Positions 22,156 to 31,242 are shown, numbered from the stretch's first letter. The stretch is DNA of 36,108 nt from Eubacteriales Family XIII. Incertae Sedis bacterium (GCA_031261395.1 JAISJT010000090.1:1-36108), one strand, 5' to 3'. The notes: generated by a model not told the origin, from the sequence alone. Program-made: numbers and translations.

Positions 22156-23660
22156 AGCATCACCTCAATAATATTGTCTTCCGTAAATTCGTCGCCGCGT
22201 TTCAATTCGCGTGCGATCTCTCCGTCTTTGACGACAAAGATCCGGTCCGCCATTCCGAGGACTTCCATCAGTTCATCCGAAATCAGGATCATCCCCAGGC
22301 CGTCCGCCTTCAGGCTTTTCAGCAAATTGTAGATATAGGCCTTCGCCCCGACGTCCACGCCGCGCGTCGGACAGTCCAGCACCAAGCAGGACAGGTCCTT
22401 GGCGATCCAGCGCCCGAGATTGACCTTCTGTTTGTTGCCGCCGGACAGGCCGCCCATTTCCTGAGCGATGCTATTGCATTTGACCGAGAATTCCGAAACG
22501 GCCTTGTTCGCGGTCTTGTTGAGAGCGCCGTTCCAGACAAACCCTGCCTTGCTTTTCAAATCATCAAGGCCCGGCAAGGTGATATTGTCCCGGATATTGG
22601 CCTGCATCATGAGGCCTTCCCAGTCACGTTCTTTTGGAACATAGGCCATACCTTCGTGAAGCGCTTTCTGTGATGAATCGATCAGCGCTTCGTTTTTCCT
22701 GAGCCTGACCTTGCCCTTGGCCTCATCCGACAGTCCGTACAGCGCTTTGCCGATCGTGTGGATGCCCGAGCCGGACAGACCGCAAAATCCGACGATCTCC
22801 CCGTCGTAAATATCGAAACTCATATCTTTGACTTCATCTGTCACCGAAAGGTTTTCCACGGATAGCGCGATTGATTCCCGGCGTGAGGGTTCGTTGTCAA
22901 CCCTGTAATACTCGCCCTCCATCTCGCGCCCTACCATCATGCGCTTCAGATCGTTCATCGAAATCGCCGAGGTCTCTACGGTATCCACGACACGTCCGTC
23001 CCGCAGGACCGTCAGCCGGTCGCAGGTAGCCATGATCTCCTCAAGATCGTGGGATATCATGAGGATCGAGCGGCCCATCGCTTTGAATTTTTCTATGATC
23101 GCATAGAGCCGCCTGCGGTTGTCGTAGGATAACGCCTGAGTGATCTCATCGAGGATCAGTATCTCGGGATCCACGGCGAGCGCGCGAAGCAGTTCCACCT
23201 GTTTGCGCGACTCGACGTTCATGGCGCCCGCGAGCTTGTTCAGAGGAAGATCGCCAAGATCCCACTCCTTCGCGATTTCCCTGACCTCTTCATTGATCTT
23301 GGTCGTATTCACGATCCCAAATTTCGTAAAACGCTGTGTGCGTCCAATAAATACATTGACGCCGGCGGGGACATTGCCGATCACTCCGAGTTCCTGTACG
23401 ACGATGCCGATACCATGATCATAAGCGTCAAGCGGAGAATGAGGTTCGTATACTTCGCCCTGTAGTTCGATCCGTCCGGAATCGCTCCCGATGATACCCG
23501 CGATCTGTGACAGCAGCGTGGATTTTCCGGAGCCGTTTTCGCCGACAAGCCCGTGAACCTCGCCGCGGCGCAGTTCAAAATCTACGTCGATATTGGCCTT
23601 TGTCGGCCCGAATGTCTTGCATAGTTTTTCGGTTTTGAGAATGATCTCGCCGGCCATCAC
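22152..23660 (-). CDS. Ribose-type ABC ATPase, importer A
   Basis: This fused two-domain ATPase drives sugar-type import. Domain 1 has Walker A GENGSGKST, Walker B LILDEIT and switch His in MISHDLEE, but a degenerate signature (MNVESRKQVE). Domain 2 has a degenerate Walker A (GLSGSGIHT), the good signature LSGGNKQKV and Walker B LVLDCPTRGVDVG, where the catalytic Glu is Cys. One composite ATP site is therefore complete (Walker A1 with signature 2) and one is degenerate, a stronger asymmetry than in RbsA. The start is GTG 23660 or ATG 23657; AAGGAGGTG serves both. It overlaps both flanking permease genes by a few bases. Confidence 0.92.
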   Translation of the reverse strand: MMAGEIILKTEKLCKTFGPTKANIDVDFELRRGEVHGLVGENGSGKSTLLSQIAGIIGSDSGRIELQGEVYEPHSPLDAYDHGIGIVVQELGVIGNVPAGVNVFIGRTQRFTKFGIVNTTKINEEVREIAKEWDLGDLPLNKLAGAMNVESRKQVELLRALAVDPEILILDEITQALSYDNRRRLYAIIEKFKAMGRSILMISHDLEEIMATCDRLTVLRDGRVVDTVETSAISMNDLKRMMVGREMEGEYYRVDNEPSRRESIALSVENLSVTDEVKDMSFDIYDGEIVGFCGLSGSGIHTIGKALYGLSDEAKGKVRLRKNEALIDSSQKALHEGMAYVPKERDWEGLMMQANIRDNITLPGLDDLKSKAGFVWNGALNKTANKAVSEFSVKCNSIAQEMGGLSGGNKQKVNLGRWIAKDLSCLVLDCPTRGVDVGAKAYIYNLLKSLKADGLGMILISDELMEVLGMADRIFVVKDGEIARELKRGDEFTEDNIIEVML

Positions 23661-24619
23661 TTCACCACCTCCTTGGTTCCTCTTTGTGCGATGATGCCAA
23701 AGACGATGATAAAGAGCGCCAACATGAATTCAGAGATAGTGCCGGACGGTATGCCGACAAGGCTCAAAACGTTATAGCAGATATATATGATTACGGCGCA
23801 AAGCGGCACCGCGATGATCATATTGATCCACCTGCTGATGACCTGAGCGATAAAGATCGCCGCAAACGGCGGAAAGATCACGGCCAGACTCGACAGACTC
23901 GAGGGAACATTGACGAGCAGCGAATAGCTCTCCCTGAGAAAGCCGGCACAGCCGATGAATATGCCGCATACCACGCCGGTCAGGATCAGTGTCTTCGTCA
24001 CATTGATCCCCATCGCCTTCGCAACGGCCTGATTGCTTCCGACCGAGCGCGCGTTCAGCCCGAGCGACGAGCGGTTGTAAAGAATATAGGCGAGGATGAT
24101 GCCTATGATGAACATGACATAGATCAGCGGCGGCCGCCCGAGGATGCCGTACTCCGACTTCAGCATGACCAGATTGGCGCCGACGCTTTCCTTGTAGCGC
24201 TGATAAACAGAAATGATTGCTTCGTAGATGAGCGCAAGGCCAAGCCCCGCGACCCAGGACGGAATCTTCAAAAATGCAAACAGGGAAAAATTAAATGTCA
24301 TAACGACAACACCGACTACGATCCCGGCGATCACGAGTCCGACCGGCCCCAGGATATTCCCGAGTTCGCCGGAGGCATAGACACAGAGCATGATCACGGC
24401 GCCGATGGAAAAGTCCATATAGTTAAGCGCGAAGACAAAACAAAAGCCCCAGGCAATGAAAGACGCCAGGATGGAATTCGTAAGAATCTGATTGATATTG
24501 GAACCGGTCAGAAATTTGCCGTCACAGGCAATGTTGAAAATGAAGGCAAATGCAACGATTACAAGCACCAGGATCAGAATAGAAATCACCATCTTTTTGA
24601 GATTTCCGGTTACATCCAT
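23657..24619 (-). CDS. Ribose-type ABC permease, importer A (first permease)
   Basis: This membrane permease of the RbsC family has a basic N-terminus followed by a long hydrophobic segment (MVISILILVLVIVAFAFIF). Later motifs are NYMDFSIGAVIMLCVYASG (the DxSxG stretch, here DFSIG) and SVGSNQAVAKAMGINVTK. I start it at ATG 24619 (MDVTGNLKK), preceded by GGAGGAGC; the track start adds eight residues upstream of that ribosome binding site. Length is 320. It overlaps the ATPase start. The distinct sequence from the other importer-A permease supports a heterodimer. Confidence 0.9.
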   Translation of the reverse strand: MDVTGNLKKMVISILILVLVIVAFAFIFNIACDGKFLTGSNINQILTNSILASFIAWGFCFVFALNYMDFSIGAVIMLCVYASGELGNILGPVGLVIAGIVVGVVVMTFNFSLFAFLKIPSWVAGLGLALIYEAIISVYQRYKESVGANLVMLKSEYGILGRPPLIYVMFIIGIILAYILYNRSSLGLNARSVGSNQAVAKAMGINVTKTLILTGVVCGIFIGCAGFLRESYSLLVNVPSSLSSLAVIFPPFAAIFIAQVISRWINMIIAVPLCAVIIYICYNVLSLVGIPSGTISEFMLALFIIVFGIIAQRGTKEVVK

Positions 24620-24701
24620 ATTGCTCCTCCCTCTCCCTCTCATGGCGGGAATCGCCCGCAGAGGCGATTCCCGTATTGAATTTGTATAGAACCGAGTTTG
24701 T

Positions 24702-25916
24702 CTAGAACTTCGACTTGGCGTCCTGGAACCAGTCTACCGCGTAGTTGTCCGCAAAGTCCGTGAAGTCCGCATAGGTGACGTCCGGATTGTATGCATAGAG
24801 ATAGTTCTTGAACATGGTCTCGCTGATCGGATGATTGCTGATCCAGTTGTCAAGTACTACTTTTGCATTCGTCTGGTCGACTAAGAGCGGCTTCATCCAG
24901 TCGATGACCGGCGCCTGGCCGGCGTCGTCCTTGATGGGATGTCCGTCAAGGAAATTGATGAGCAAAGCCATACCCATGACCCACTCAACGGAAGCGCCCG
25001 CATCGCCGGCCTTGATCTTGCCGTCGGCAACCATCTGCGTCAGGTCGGGATCGAGGTCCGAAGAATAGAAGGAAAGCGTCATGCCGGCCTTCTCCGCCGC
25101 GCTGATGGAACCGAGCGTATGCGCTCCGGTCGATCCGTAGATCACATCGCAGTCAGGATGCGCTGCGAGCGAGTCGGCAACTTTACCTTCGACTTCGGTA
25201 GGAAGCGTGGTAGTGATGGTGTCGAGGATCTCTCCGCCGCCGGCGATGAAACCATCATTGAATCCGTCGATCTTGCCGTTCATGTCGAGTGTACCCTTGG
25301 CGCCGGATGCGATGATGGCCTTTTTGAAGCCGTCAGCCGCCGCGCGCTCGCCAAGCTGGAATCCGGCCTGATAGAGGTCGGAACCGAAGTAGCCTACGAA
25401 CTTGTCATACTCGAGTACATAGTGCATGCTTTCCGGGAAGGGCGGCACGTGCGCGATCAAAAGCGCGGCGTCCGCACTCTTGCAGGCTTCCACGGTTCCG
25501 GGGAGCATATTGTCAAAATGAGCGTCATAGCAAAGTCCCTGCGCACCGCCGGCGAGCAGTTTCTGCACTTCGCCGGTCATGGTGTCGGCCATGTAGCCGC
25601 CATCAGCCTCGATGAAGTCATTGCTCGGATTGGCCCAAAGCGCAGCTTCCTTTGCTTCTTCCATGAAGCGGTTGAGGATCCAGTCGGGACCGAAATTCAG
25701 ATAGCCGATCTTGTAGGTACCCGAGTCGCCTGCCGGAGCAGCGGCACCGGCATCGGCGTCATCCGCAGGCGCCGCCGCGCCGGAATCACCGGCGGGAGCT
25801 GCGGGAGGGGCAGCCGTACTGCTGCCGCCGGAGCCGCCGCCGCACGCTGCCAGCGAAACCACCATCATCATACAGAGGATGACAACGGCTACGATCCTGA
25901 TTTGTTTCTTTTTCAA
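24702..25916 (-). CDS. Sugar-type ABC binding lipoprotein, importer A
   Basis: This extracytoplasmic substrate-binding protein of the Peripla_BP_4 (ribose/autoinducer) type has a lipoprotein signal KKKQIRIVAVV...SLAAC with the lipobox at LAAC (about residue 25). A 45-residue Ala/Pro/Gly/Asp linker (APPAAPAGDSGAAAPADDAD) follows, then the binding domain from YKIGYLNFG. The start is TTG 25916, nine bases after GGAGGAAAG; no ATG is available. Length is 404. It lies 25 bp after the second binding-protein gene and 82 bp before permease 1. The ligand is unknown. Confidence 0.9.
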   Translation of the reverse strand: MKKKQIRIVAVVILCMMMVVSLAACGGGSGGSSTAAPPAAPAGDSGAAAPADDADAGAAAPAGDSGTYKIGYLNFGPDWILNRFMEEAKEAALWANPSNDFIEADGGYMADTMTGEVQKLLAGGAQGLCYDAHFDNMLPGTVEACKSADAALLIAHVPPFPESMHYVLEYDKFVGYFGSDLYQAGFQLGERAAADGFKKAIIASGAKGTLDMNGKIDGFNDGFIAGGGEILDTITTTLPTEVEGKVADSLAAHPDCDVIYGSTGAHTLGSISAAEKAGMTLSFYSSDLDPDLTQMVADGKIKAGDAGASVEWVMGMALLINFLDGHPIKDDAGQAPVIDWMKPLLVDQTNAKVVLDNWISNHPISETMFKNYLYAYNPDVTYADFTDFADNYAVDWFQDAKSKF

Positions 25917-25941
25917 TTTTTCTTTCCTCCTTTAATATACT

Positions 25942-27084
25942 TTAATATCCCGGTACGTAGATTTCTTCGTAATCTTCCGGAGTGACCATTGTTCCGATGA
26001 TCATAGCAACGCCATAATCCTCGCCGGGCGCCTTGTAGTCAACGAGGACGTCTTCCGGGGCCTTCCCTTCATTGATCATTTCCATGAGCGCTTCCACGAC
26101 GTATTCCGCATACATCAACGCATTGAAGTAAAGTTCCGCAACCCAGTACTCGTTGACTGACGGATCCGCGATCCACTCGGGCATGGCGCGCTCGCCGCCG
26201 CAGGAGATCATCTTTGCCGTAGACTGGAGATTGTTGGCTTCGATCGCGCGTGCGATGCCGACGGCATAGTCGTCAACAGACGCGTACACGAGCCATTTTT
26301 CGATCTGAGGATTGGCCGTGAAATTGGCCATCGCCTGGTTGAAAGATCCTTCCGTATCGTCGGGACGGTTCGGATCGGCCGCTACGTCATTGACCACGAT
26401 GTTCGCTGCCGGGAAATCCGGATACTTCTCAAGGAAGACCCTGCGGTATTCGACCGCGCGGTCATCCGTCGGCGGGAAGATCGAGTTGGTGCCGAGCATC
26501 AGGCCGGTTTTTGACCAATCGGTCGGATCAAAACCGAGATCCGTGATGTGTTCGATCGTCCACTCGGCCGGGATGCGGCCCATGCCGATCACGTCGGAAA
26601 GGACGCCGGGAGCGGCATATTTGCCGTCGGCATTTTTGACCGCCATCGTTTCAAAAGCAAAGGGAACGCCGGCGGCGTTCAGGCGCTCCGCTACTGCGGG
26701 GCCAAGGCTCTCGTCGGTCAGGAACATCGTCGCGCCGTCGATACCCTGATCGATCAGCGTATCGATTTGCGAGAGCATCTTGTCGCCATCCCACTCAGCA
26801 TCGGTATTGATGACTTCAAAACCATTCTCTTCTCCGAGCTCATTCATCGCCTTCAGGATGTTTTGCAGCCAGGTCGCCTGCATACCACCGCCGAAATAGG
26901 CGATCTTCAGTTTTTCGCCGCCCGTGTCTGCCGGGGTATCCGGCGCCTCAGGTGCAGTAGCCTCAGCGCTTCCGGCATCTGCCGGCGGCGGCGTGCTGCC
27001 TGCGTCATTCGTCTTGCCGCAGCCGGCAAGGGCGAAGACCATGACCGCAACAAGCGCGATCGCTATGATACTTCTTCTCTTCAT
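25942..27084 (-). CDS. Sugar-type ABC binding lipoprotein, importer B
   Basis: This second substrate-binding lipoprotein has the signal MKRRSIIAIALVAVMVFALAGC with the lipobox LAGC (about residue 22). A Pro/Ala/Glu-rich linker follows, then a periplasmic-binding fold from LKIAYFGGGMQATW. The stretch QIDTLIDQGIDGATMF is typical of ribose-type binders. AAGGAGG lies 10 bp before ATG 27084. Length is 380. It shows little obvious similarity to the importer-A protein apart from architecture, so the two may have different ligands. The order in the operon assigns it to permease 27177-28196 and ATPase 28221-29732. Confidence 0.9.
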   Translation of the reverse strand: MKRRSIIAIALVAVMVFALAGCGKTNDAGSTPPPADAGSAEATAPEAPDTPADTGGEKLKIAYFGGGMQATWLQNILKAMNELGEENGFEVINTDAEWDGDKMLSQIDTLIDQGIDGATMFLTDESLGPAVAERLNAAGVPFAFETMAVKNADGKYAAPGVLSDVIGMGRIPAEWTIEHITDLGFDPTDWSKTGLMLGTNSIFPPTDDRAVEYRRVFLEKYPDFPAANIVVNDVAADPNRPDDTEGSFNQAMANFTANPQIEKWLVYASVDDYAVGIARAIEANNLQSTAKMISCGGERAMPEWIADPSVNEYWVAELYFNALMYAEYVVEALMEMINEGKAPEDVLVDYKAPGEDYGVAMIIGTMVTPEDYEEIYVPGY

Positions 27085-27176
27085 CTTGTTCGTTTCCTCC
27101 TTAACTCACTATCAATTGTTTGCTATTTTCACGCGCGTGTCCGTGCGAAAAAGCCTATGGGCATATATTTTCGCGG

Positions 27177-28196
27177 CTACTGATTGTTTGCAACGGCCGC
27201 TGTGATCTCCGCGTCTGTGATCACCGATGGCTGGATATTTTTGCGCCGGACATAGTCGAAGATCAGTGCGGCGATGAGCAGTATGCCCTTGGCCACGACC
27301 TGCCAAAACGAATTGATGCCGAGGACGGTCAGGCCGTTGGCAAAGCACTGTATGATGAGCAGGCCGATGAAGCATCCCGCCAAATTGCCGCGTCCGCCGA
27401 TAAAGGCAACGCCGCCGAGTACCGCCGCCGTGATGGCGTCAAATTCCGAACCGCTGACCGCGCCCGGCATTGCCGAATGCATACGCGCCGTCACCAAAAC
27501 TCCCGCAAGGGACGCGATGCCCGCGCTCATCAGATAGCAAATGCTCGTCAGTTTTTTGGGCTTGAGTCCCGCCAATTTTGCCGCAGTCTCATTGCCTCCG
27601 ACCATATACACGCTGCGCCCAAATACCGTACGAGAGAGAATGAATCCGAAAATAATAAAGAGAATTATCATGATCACAACCGTATAAGGCATGCCAAACA
27701 GTTTGCCCTTTCCGACTGCTATCAAGGCCAGATTTTCGACCACGACCGCACGCCCCCCAGAAAGCAAATAGCTCGTGCCTGTACACACGGATGCGGTGGC
27801 CAAGGTGGCAATGAATGGCTGAAGCTCGAATACATTGACCAAGACGGCATTGAGAGCGCCCACGGCGAGCGCCACGCAAAGCGTGATTACAAAAGCAACA
27901 GGCCAATGCTCGATGGGCGTGTCGCGCAGGATCACGGCGCAGATCGCACCGGACATACCTGCGATCGCGCCGCAGGAAAGGTCGATATGACCGGCGATCA
28001 TCAGGTAGGTCATCCCGATGGATAGCAGGCCGATGATCGATGCGGCATACAGGATGTTCATCATATTGTTGAAGGAAAAATAATTGCTGTTCAGGAGGGT
28101 GAACAGAATGATGATAGCCACGACCACAATCAGCATCACCACATTGTTGTTTTGCAAAATGCTTCGTGCGTTGATTTTGTTGTGTCCGCTCTTCAT
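27177..28196 (-). CDS. Ribose-type ABC permease, importer B
   Basis: This is the membrane permease of importer B. Features are about ten hydrophobic segments, AGHIDLSCGAIAGMSGAICA (the conserved DLSxG stretch, here HIDLSCG), YMVGGNETAAKLAGLKPKKL and GGVAFIGGRGNLAGCFIG. It has one ATPase and one binding protein as neighbours, so it probably works as a homodimer, unlike importer A. AAGGAG lies 11 bp before ATG 28196. The gap of 92 bp to the binding-protein gene holds no further gene or clear terminator. Confidence 0.91.
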   Translation of the reverse strand: MKSGHNKINARSILQNNNVVMLIVVVAIIILFTLLNSNYFSFNNMMNILYAASIIGLLSIGMTYLMIAGHIDLSCGAIAGMSGAICAVILRDTPIEHWPVAFVITLCVALAVGALNAVLVNVFELQPFIATLATASVCTGTSYLLSGGRAVVVENLALIAVGKGKLFGMPYTVVIMIILFIIFGFILSRTVFGRSVYMVGGNETAAKLAGLKPKKLTSICYLMSAGIASLAGVLVTARMHSAMPGAVSGSEFDAITAAVLGGVAFIGGRGNLAGCFIGLLIIQCFANGLTVLGINSFWQVVAKGILLIAALIFDYVRRKNIQPSVITDAEITAAVANNQ

Positions 28197-28220
28197 ATCA
28201 AAATGTCTCCTTCCTGCGCG

Positions 28221-29732
28221 TCAGCTTGCAGCCCGGTGTTCATGCATCGCAAGGGCCAGCACTTTTTCCTCGGTTGCCTCCTCGCGGTCGAGTATCCCTG
28301 TGATCTGCCCGTCGCAAATGACCACGATTTTGTCGGCAACATTCAGCACCTCGGGCAATTCCGAGGAAATAAAGATGATTCCGAGGCCTTTTTTGGCAAG
28401 GTCGCACACCATCTGATAAATTTCGGATTTCGCACCGACGTCGATTCCCTTCGTCGGTTCGTCGAGGATCAACACCTTCAGATCGGCTGACATCCAGCGG
28501 CCAAGGATCACCTTTTGCTGGTTGCCGCCGGACAGCTCCATCACGATCTTTTCCATCGAGTGGGTTTTGATATTGTAATTTTTGATCGAATTTGCGGCGA
28601 TCGCGCGTTCTTTGGAGAGATTGATCAGCCCTTTTTCCGCGATGGTATTCAGGATGGGGATCGTCGTATTTTCCCGGATGGTGCGCTCGAGCACGAGCCC
28701 CTCTTCCTTGCGGTCCTCCGGACAGAGCCCGATGCCGGCGTCGATGGCGTCCCTTGGGCTTTTGATATGAACCGGTGCGCCGTCAATCAGCACTTCACCG
28801 CTTTCTATCGCATCCACGCCGAAGATCGCCCGCATGATCTCGGAGCGGCCGGCGCCGACGAGTCCGGAAAAACCGAGCACCTCTCCCTTGTGCAATTGAA
28901 AACTAACACCCTTTACTTTTTCGTTTGTGAGATCCTTTACCTCGAGGACGATGTCGCCCTGCTCCGTATTTCGCGCGAGATTGTCAAAGATGTCGCCGAG
29001 ATCCCGGCCCACCATCAGCCGGATCAGCTCCGGCTCGGTCGCTTCTTTTGTAACAAGGGATTTGACGAAGCCGCCGTCTTTCAGGATGACAATGCGGTCG
29101 GTGATCTGGAACAGTTCCTTCAGACGATGCGAGACGTACAGGATCACCTTTCCCTCATCGCGAAGGCGGCTGATGACGTCAAACAAAACGTCGATCTCCA
29201 CATCCGAAAGGCTCGCAGTCGGCTCGTCAAAGGCGATGACCCGGCTGTTCCTGCGGTAGGCCTTCATGATTTCGACCATCTGCTGATGCGCCACGGAAAG
29301 CGTCCCGACATTGGCGGTCGCCTTGATCGGGATCTTGAATTCGTCGATGATACGCTGCGCCTCGGCGTGAGCTGCCGCAAAATCTACGATGCCAAAGCGT
29401 CCGCGCGGCAGGAAATCCATGAAAATATTTTCGGTGACGCTCAGATCTTTGAGCAATTGGCGTTCTTGATAAATGATGCTGACGCCGGCGGCGATGGCGT
29501 CCTGCGTCGAATGGAAAACGACTTCTTCGCCGTTCAATAATATCTTGCCGCTGTCCGGCGTTTGCGCGCCGCTCATGATTTTCAGCAGCGTACTTTTGCC
29601 TGCGCCGTTTTCGCCGAGCAGCGCACATACCTCGCCGCCGTTCGCACGAAAACTAATGTCCCTGAGCGCATGAACTCCGACAAAACGCTTGTCTATCTTT
29701 TGAAATTCGACGTACCTCTCCACGCTTTCCAT
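28221..29732 (-). CDS. Ribose-type ABC ATPase, importer B
   Basis: This is a fused two-domain ATPase. Domain 1 has GENGAGKST, the signature region SVAHQQMVE and DEPTASL; domain 2 has the usual degenerate Walker A (GLVGAGRSE), LSGGNQQKV and LILDEPTKGIDVG. This is the standard arrangement of RbsA-like proteins, in contrast to importer A. It is the first gene of the 9.4-kb operon. ATG 29732 has no Shine-Dalgarno; instead TATAAT (29745-29740) ends exactly 7 nt before it, so its mRNA may be leaderless. The next genes in the operon have strong ribosome binding sites. Confidence 0.93.
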   Translation of the reverse strand: MESVERYVEFQKIDKRFVGVHALRDISFRANGGEVCALLGENGAGKSTLLKIMSGAQTPDSGKILLNGEEVVFHSTQDAIAAGVSIIYQERQLLKDLSVTENIFMDFLPRGRFGIVDFAAAHAEAQRIIDEFKIPIKATANVGTLSVAHQQMVEIMKAYRRNSRVIAFDEPTASLSDVEIDVLFDVISRLRDEGKVILYVSHRLKELFQITDRIVILKDGGFVKSLVTKEATEPELIRLMVGRDLGDIFDNLARNTEQGDIVLEVKDLTNEKVKGVSFQLHKGEVLGFSGLVGAGRSEIMRAIFGVDAIESGEVLIDGAPVHIKSPRDAIDAGIGLCPEDRKEEGLVLERTIRENTTIPILNTIAEKGLINLSKERAIAANSIKNYNIKTHSMEKIVMELSGGNQQKVILGRWMSADLKVLILDEPTKGIDVGAKSEIYQMVCDLAKKGLGIIFISSELPEVLNVADKIVVICDGQITGILDREEATEEKVLALAMHEHRAAS

Positions 29733-29739
29733 ATATCGA

Positions 29740-29745
29740 ATTATA
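29740..29745 (-). promoter_or_regulatory. -10 box of the transport operon
   Basis: A perfect TATAAT (minus strand) ends 7 nt before the ATG of the first gene. No -35 box is seen at 16-18 bp (AATGAA), so an activator is probably needed. The inverted repeat at 29785-29838 lies 40-93 bp upstream, where an activator would bind. Confidence 0.55.
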
Positions 29746-29784
29746 TGCTATCAAGGCAAAGGTTCATTCACGCATTCATGTCAT

Positions 29785-29838
29785 GACTATAACATTTATA
29801 TTATGGAAAAGGACGGACATAGTTTCTTTGTTATAGTC
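29785..29838. promoter_or_regulatory. Inverted repeat GACTATAACA-N34-TGTTATAGTC
   Basis: The two 10-bp arms are exact reverse complements, with centres 44 bp apart (about four DNA turns). They sit between the divergent transport operon and the URO-D operon. The left arm overlaps the 8-bp palindrome GTCATGAC (29780-29787). The arrangement suits one regulator bound at two sites and controlling both directions. The LysR gene at 32375 is the only regulator nearby. Confidence 0.6.
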
Positions 29839-29924
29839 GATATGAAACAGTTATTTTACTCACGGCGGGCGGCAAGAGGATAATGGGGGTGCCCGCAGAT
29901 TTTTGTGCAGAGAGAGGTACGACA

Positions 29925-31082
29925 TTGAACCCACAAGCCACCGAACTGTTTGCCGAGCGCAATGCGATCCGGGACGACCTGCTCGCCCTGAAGACGCCGA
30001 AACGCGTACCCGTATTCGCCCTCTTCACTCTGGAGGCGGCGGTCGGACTCACCGGCGACAGCCTGCTCGACTGCCATTACGATACCGCCCTTGCGGAAAA
30101 ATCACACGCAGCCGTCTGCGAAACGTTCTACTCGGATGCGCTGCCTACCTACAATAGCCGCTTCCCCTCCGTCTACGACATCCTTGGGTCAAAGAACTGG
30201 AAGCTCGGGTCAAACGGCGCGATGCAATACTCCGGATTTGAATTCATGTCCGAAGACGAATACGACGAATTCATCGCCGCGCCCTACCAGACGATCCTCG
30301 AAAAATTCATACCGCGCGTGTGCTCGGAACTCGATGCGGATCCCGTGAAGCGCAGCCTCGTCCTCGCCGAAGCCTTCGCGGAGTTTCGCCAGAAAAACGC
30401 GGAGCATTTTGCGATATACGGCAGGCTGATGGAGCGCTTCGGATATTCAGCCGGCGTCATCGCCGGGCCTACGACCGTCACGCCCTTTGATTTCATCGGC
30501 GATCAGATCCGCGGCATGAACGGCATCATGGGCGATATCTTCCGCTACCCGGACAAACTCGAAGAAGCCGTCCGGGCGGTCCTGCCATCGATGATCCGGC
30601 TCGCCGCACCGGGCGCGAGGACAGACGGCAGATGGTGTTTCATCCCGCTCCATTTCGCGCCCTACCTAAACCTCAAGGCATTCCAGCGCTTCTACTGGCC
30701 GCTGCTCGAACAGCTCGTCGTGGATGCGGAAAAACTCGGCGTCCGCAGCACTTTGTTTATTGAAAACAATTGGACACGATATCTCGATTATCTCGAAACT
30801 CTGCCGACATCTGCCGTTGGCTGGGTAGACGACGGCGATCCCGTGCAGTTCACCGAAAAATTCGGAAAGGATCATGTCTTCGGCGGTTTTTACGATCCGC
30901 TGATCACGCTCACGAAGAGCAAGGAGGAATGCATCGACGAAGCAAAACGTCTCTGCGACACCTGTATGAAGAGCGGGCATTTCTTCTTTACATTCAACAA
31001 GAGCGTCATGGACATCAAGAGCATCGATATAGGAAAACTTCAGGCCGTACTCGAATGGGTGCGCGACAAAGCGATATACTGA
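29925..31082 (+). CDS. Uroporphyrinogen decarboxylase-family protein
   Basis: This protein of the URO-D/MtaA superfamily includes haem-pathway decarboxylases and corrinoid:cofactor methyltransferases. Landmarks are the TIM-barrel pattern, PTTVTPFDFIGDQIRGMNGIMGDIFRYPDKLEEAV, FIPLHFAPYLNLKAFQRFYWP, and VFGGFYDPLITLTKSKEECIDEAKRLCD. It is clearly not HemE, given the unusual N-terminus and context, and I see no clear methyltransferase zinc motif. I prefer TTG 29925 (MNPQATELFAERN), preceded by GAGAGAGG; the track start at 29883 has poorer spacing. Length is 385. A 49-residue gene and a zinc ADH follow directly, so it is the first gene of a three-gene operon. Substrate is unknown; no corrinoid protein gene is in the window. 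Confidence 0.8.
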   Translation: MNPQATELFAERNAIRDDLLALKTPKRVPVFALFTLEAAVGLTGDSLLDCHYDTALAEKSHAAVCETFYSDALPTYNSRFPSVYDILGSKNWKLGSNGAMQYSGFEFMSEDEYDEFIAAPYQTILEKFIPRVCSELDADPVKRSLVLAEAFAEFRQKNAEHFAIYGRLMERFGYSAGVIAGPTTVTPFDFIGDQIRGMNGIMGDIFRYPDKLEEAVRAVLPSMIRLAAPGARTDGRWCFIPLHFAPYLNLKAFQRFYWPLLEQLVVDAEKLGVRSTLFIENNWTRYLDYLETLPTSAVGWVDDGDPVQFTEKFGKDHVFGGFYDPLITLTKSKEECIDEAKRLCDTCMKSGHFFFTFNKSVMDIKSIDIGKLQAVLEWVRDKAIY

Positions 31083-31092
31083 GGAGGATACT

Positions 31093-31242
31093 ATGGAAAC
31101 CAAAGACTTTCAGCGGACTTTTGAAGACTATCTCGCGGACCATCCGGATATCAGTCCCGAGGTCGCGAAACGCTTCAAGCCGACATTTGAACAACTTGAC
31201 GACGAATTCTTTGCCTTCATCATGGCAAATGTCGTTTTGTAA
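31093..31242 (+). CDS. Conserved-position small protein, 49 residues
   Basis: Missing from the ORF track because it is short. It has a perfect GAGGAGG 5 bp before ATG 31093, starts 10 bp after the URO-D stop and is followed 29 bp later by the zinc ADH. The product METKDFQRTFEDYLADHPDI...MANVVL is acidic and probably all-helical, with no membrane span or Cys. Codon use looks like that of its neighbours. Function is unknown; it might be a subunit or regulator of the flanking enzymes. Confidence 0.75.
   Translation: METKDFQRTFEDYLADHPDISPEVAKRFKPTFEQLDDEFFAFIMANVVL

Noticed and set aside
23684-25985. Long plus-strand ORFs opposite the importer A genes
   Set aside because: Shadows of membrane and lipoprotein genes with Asp/Arg/His-rich composition.
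29925-31082. HemE (haem pathway uroporphyrinogen decarboxylase)
   Set aside because: No haem genes nearby and the N-terminal HemE pattern is absent; catabolic context favours a divergent URO-D-family member.
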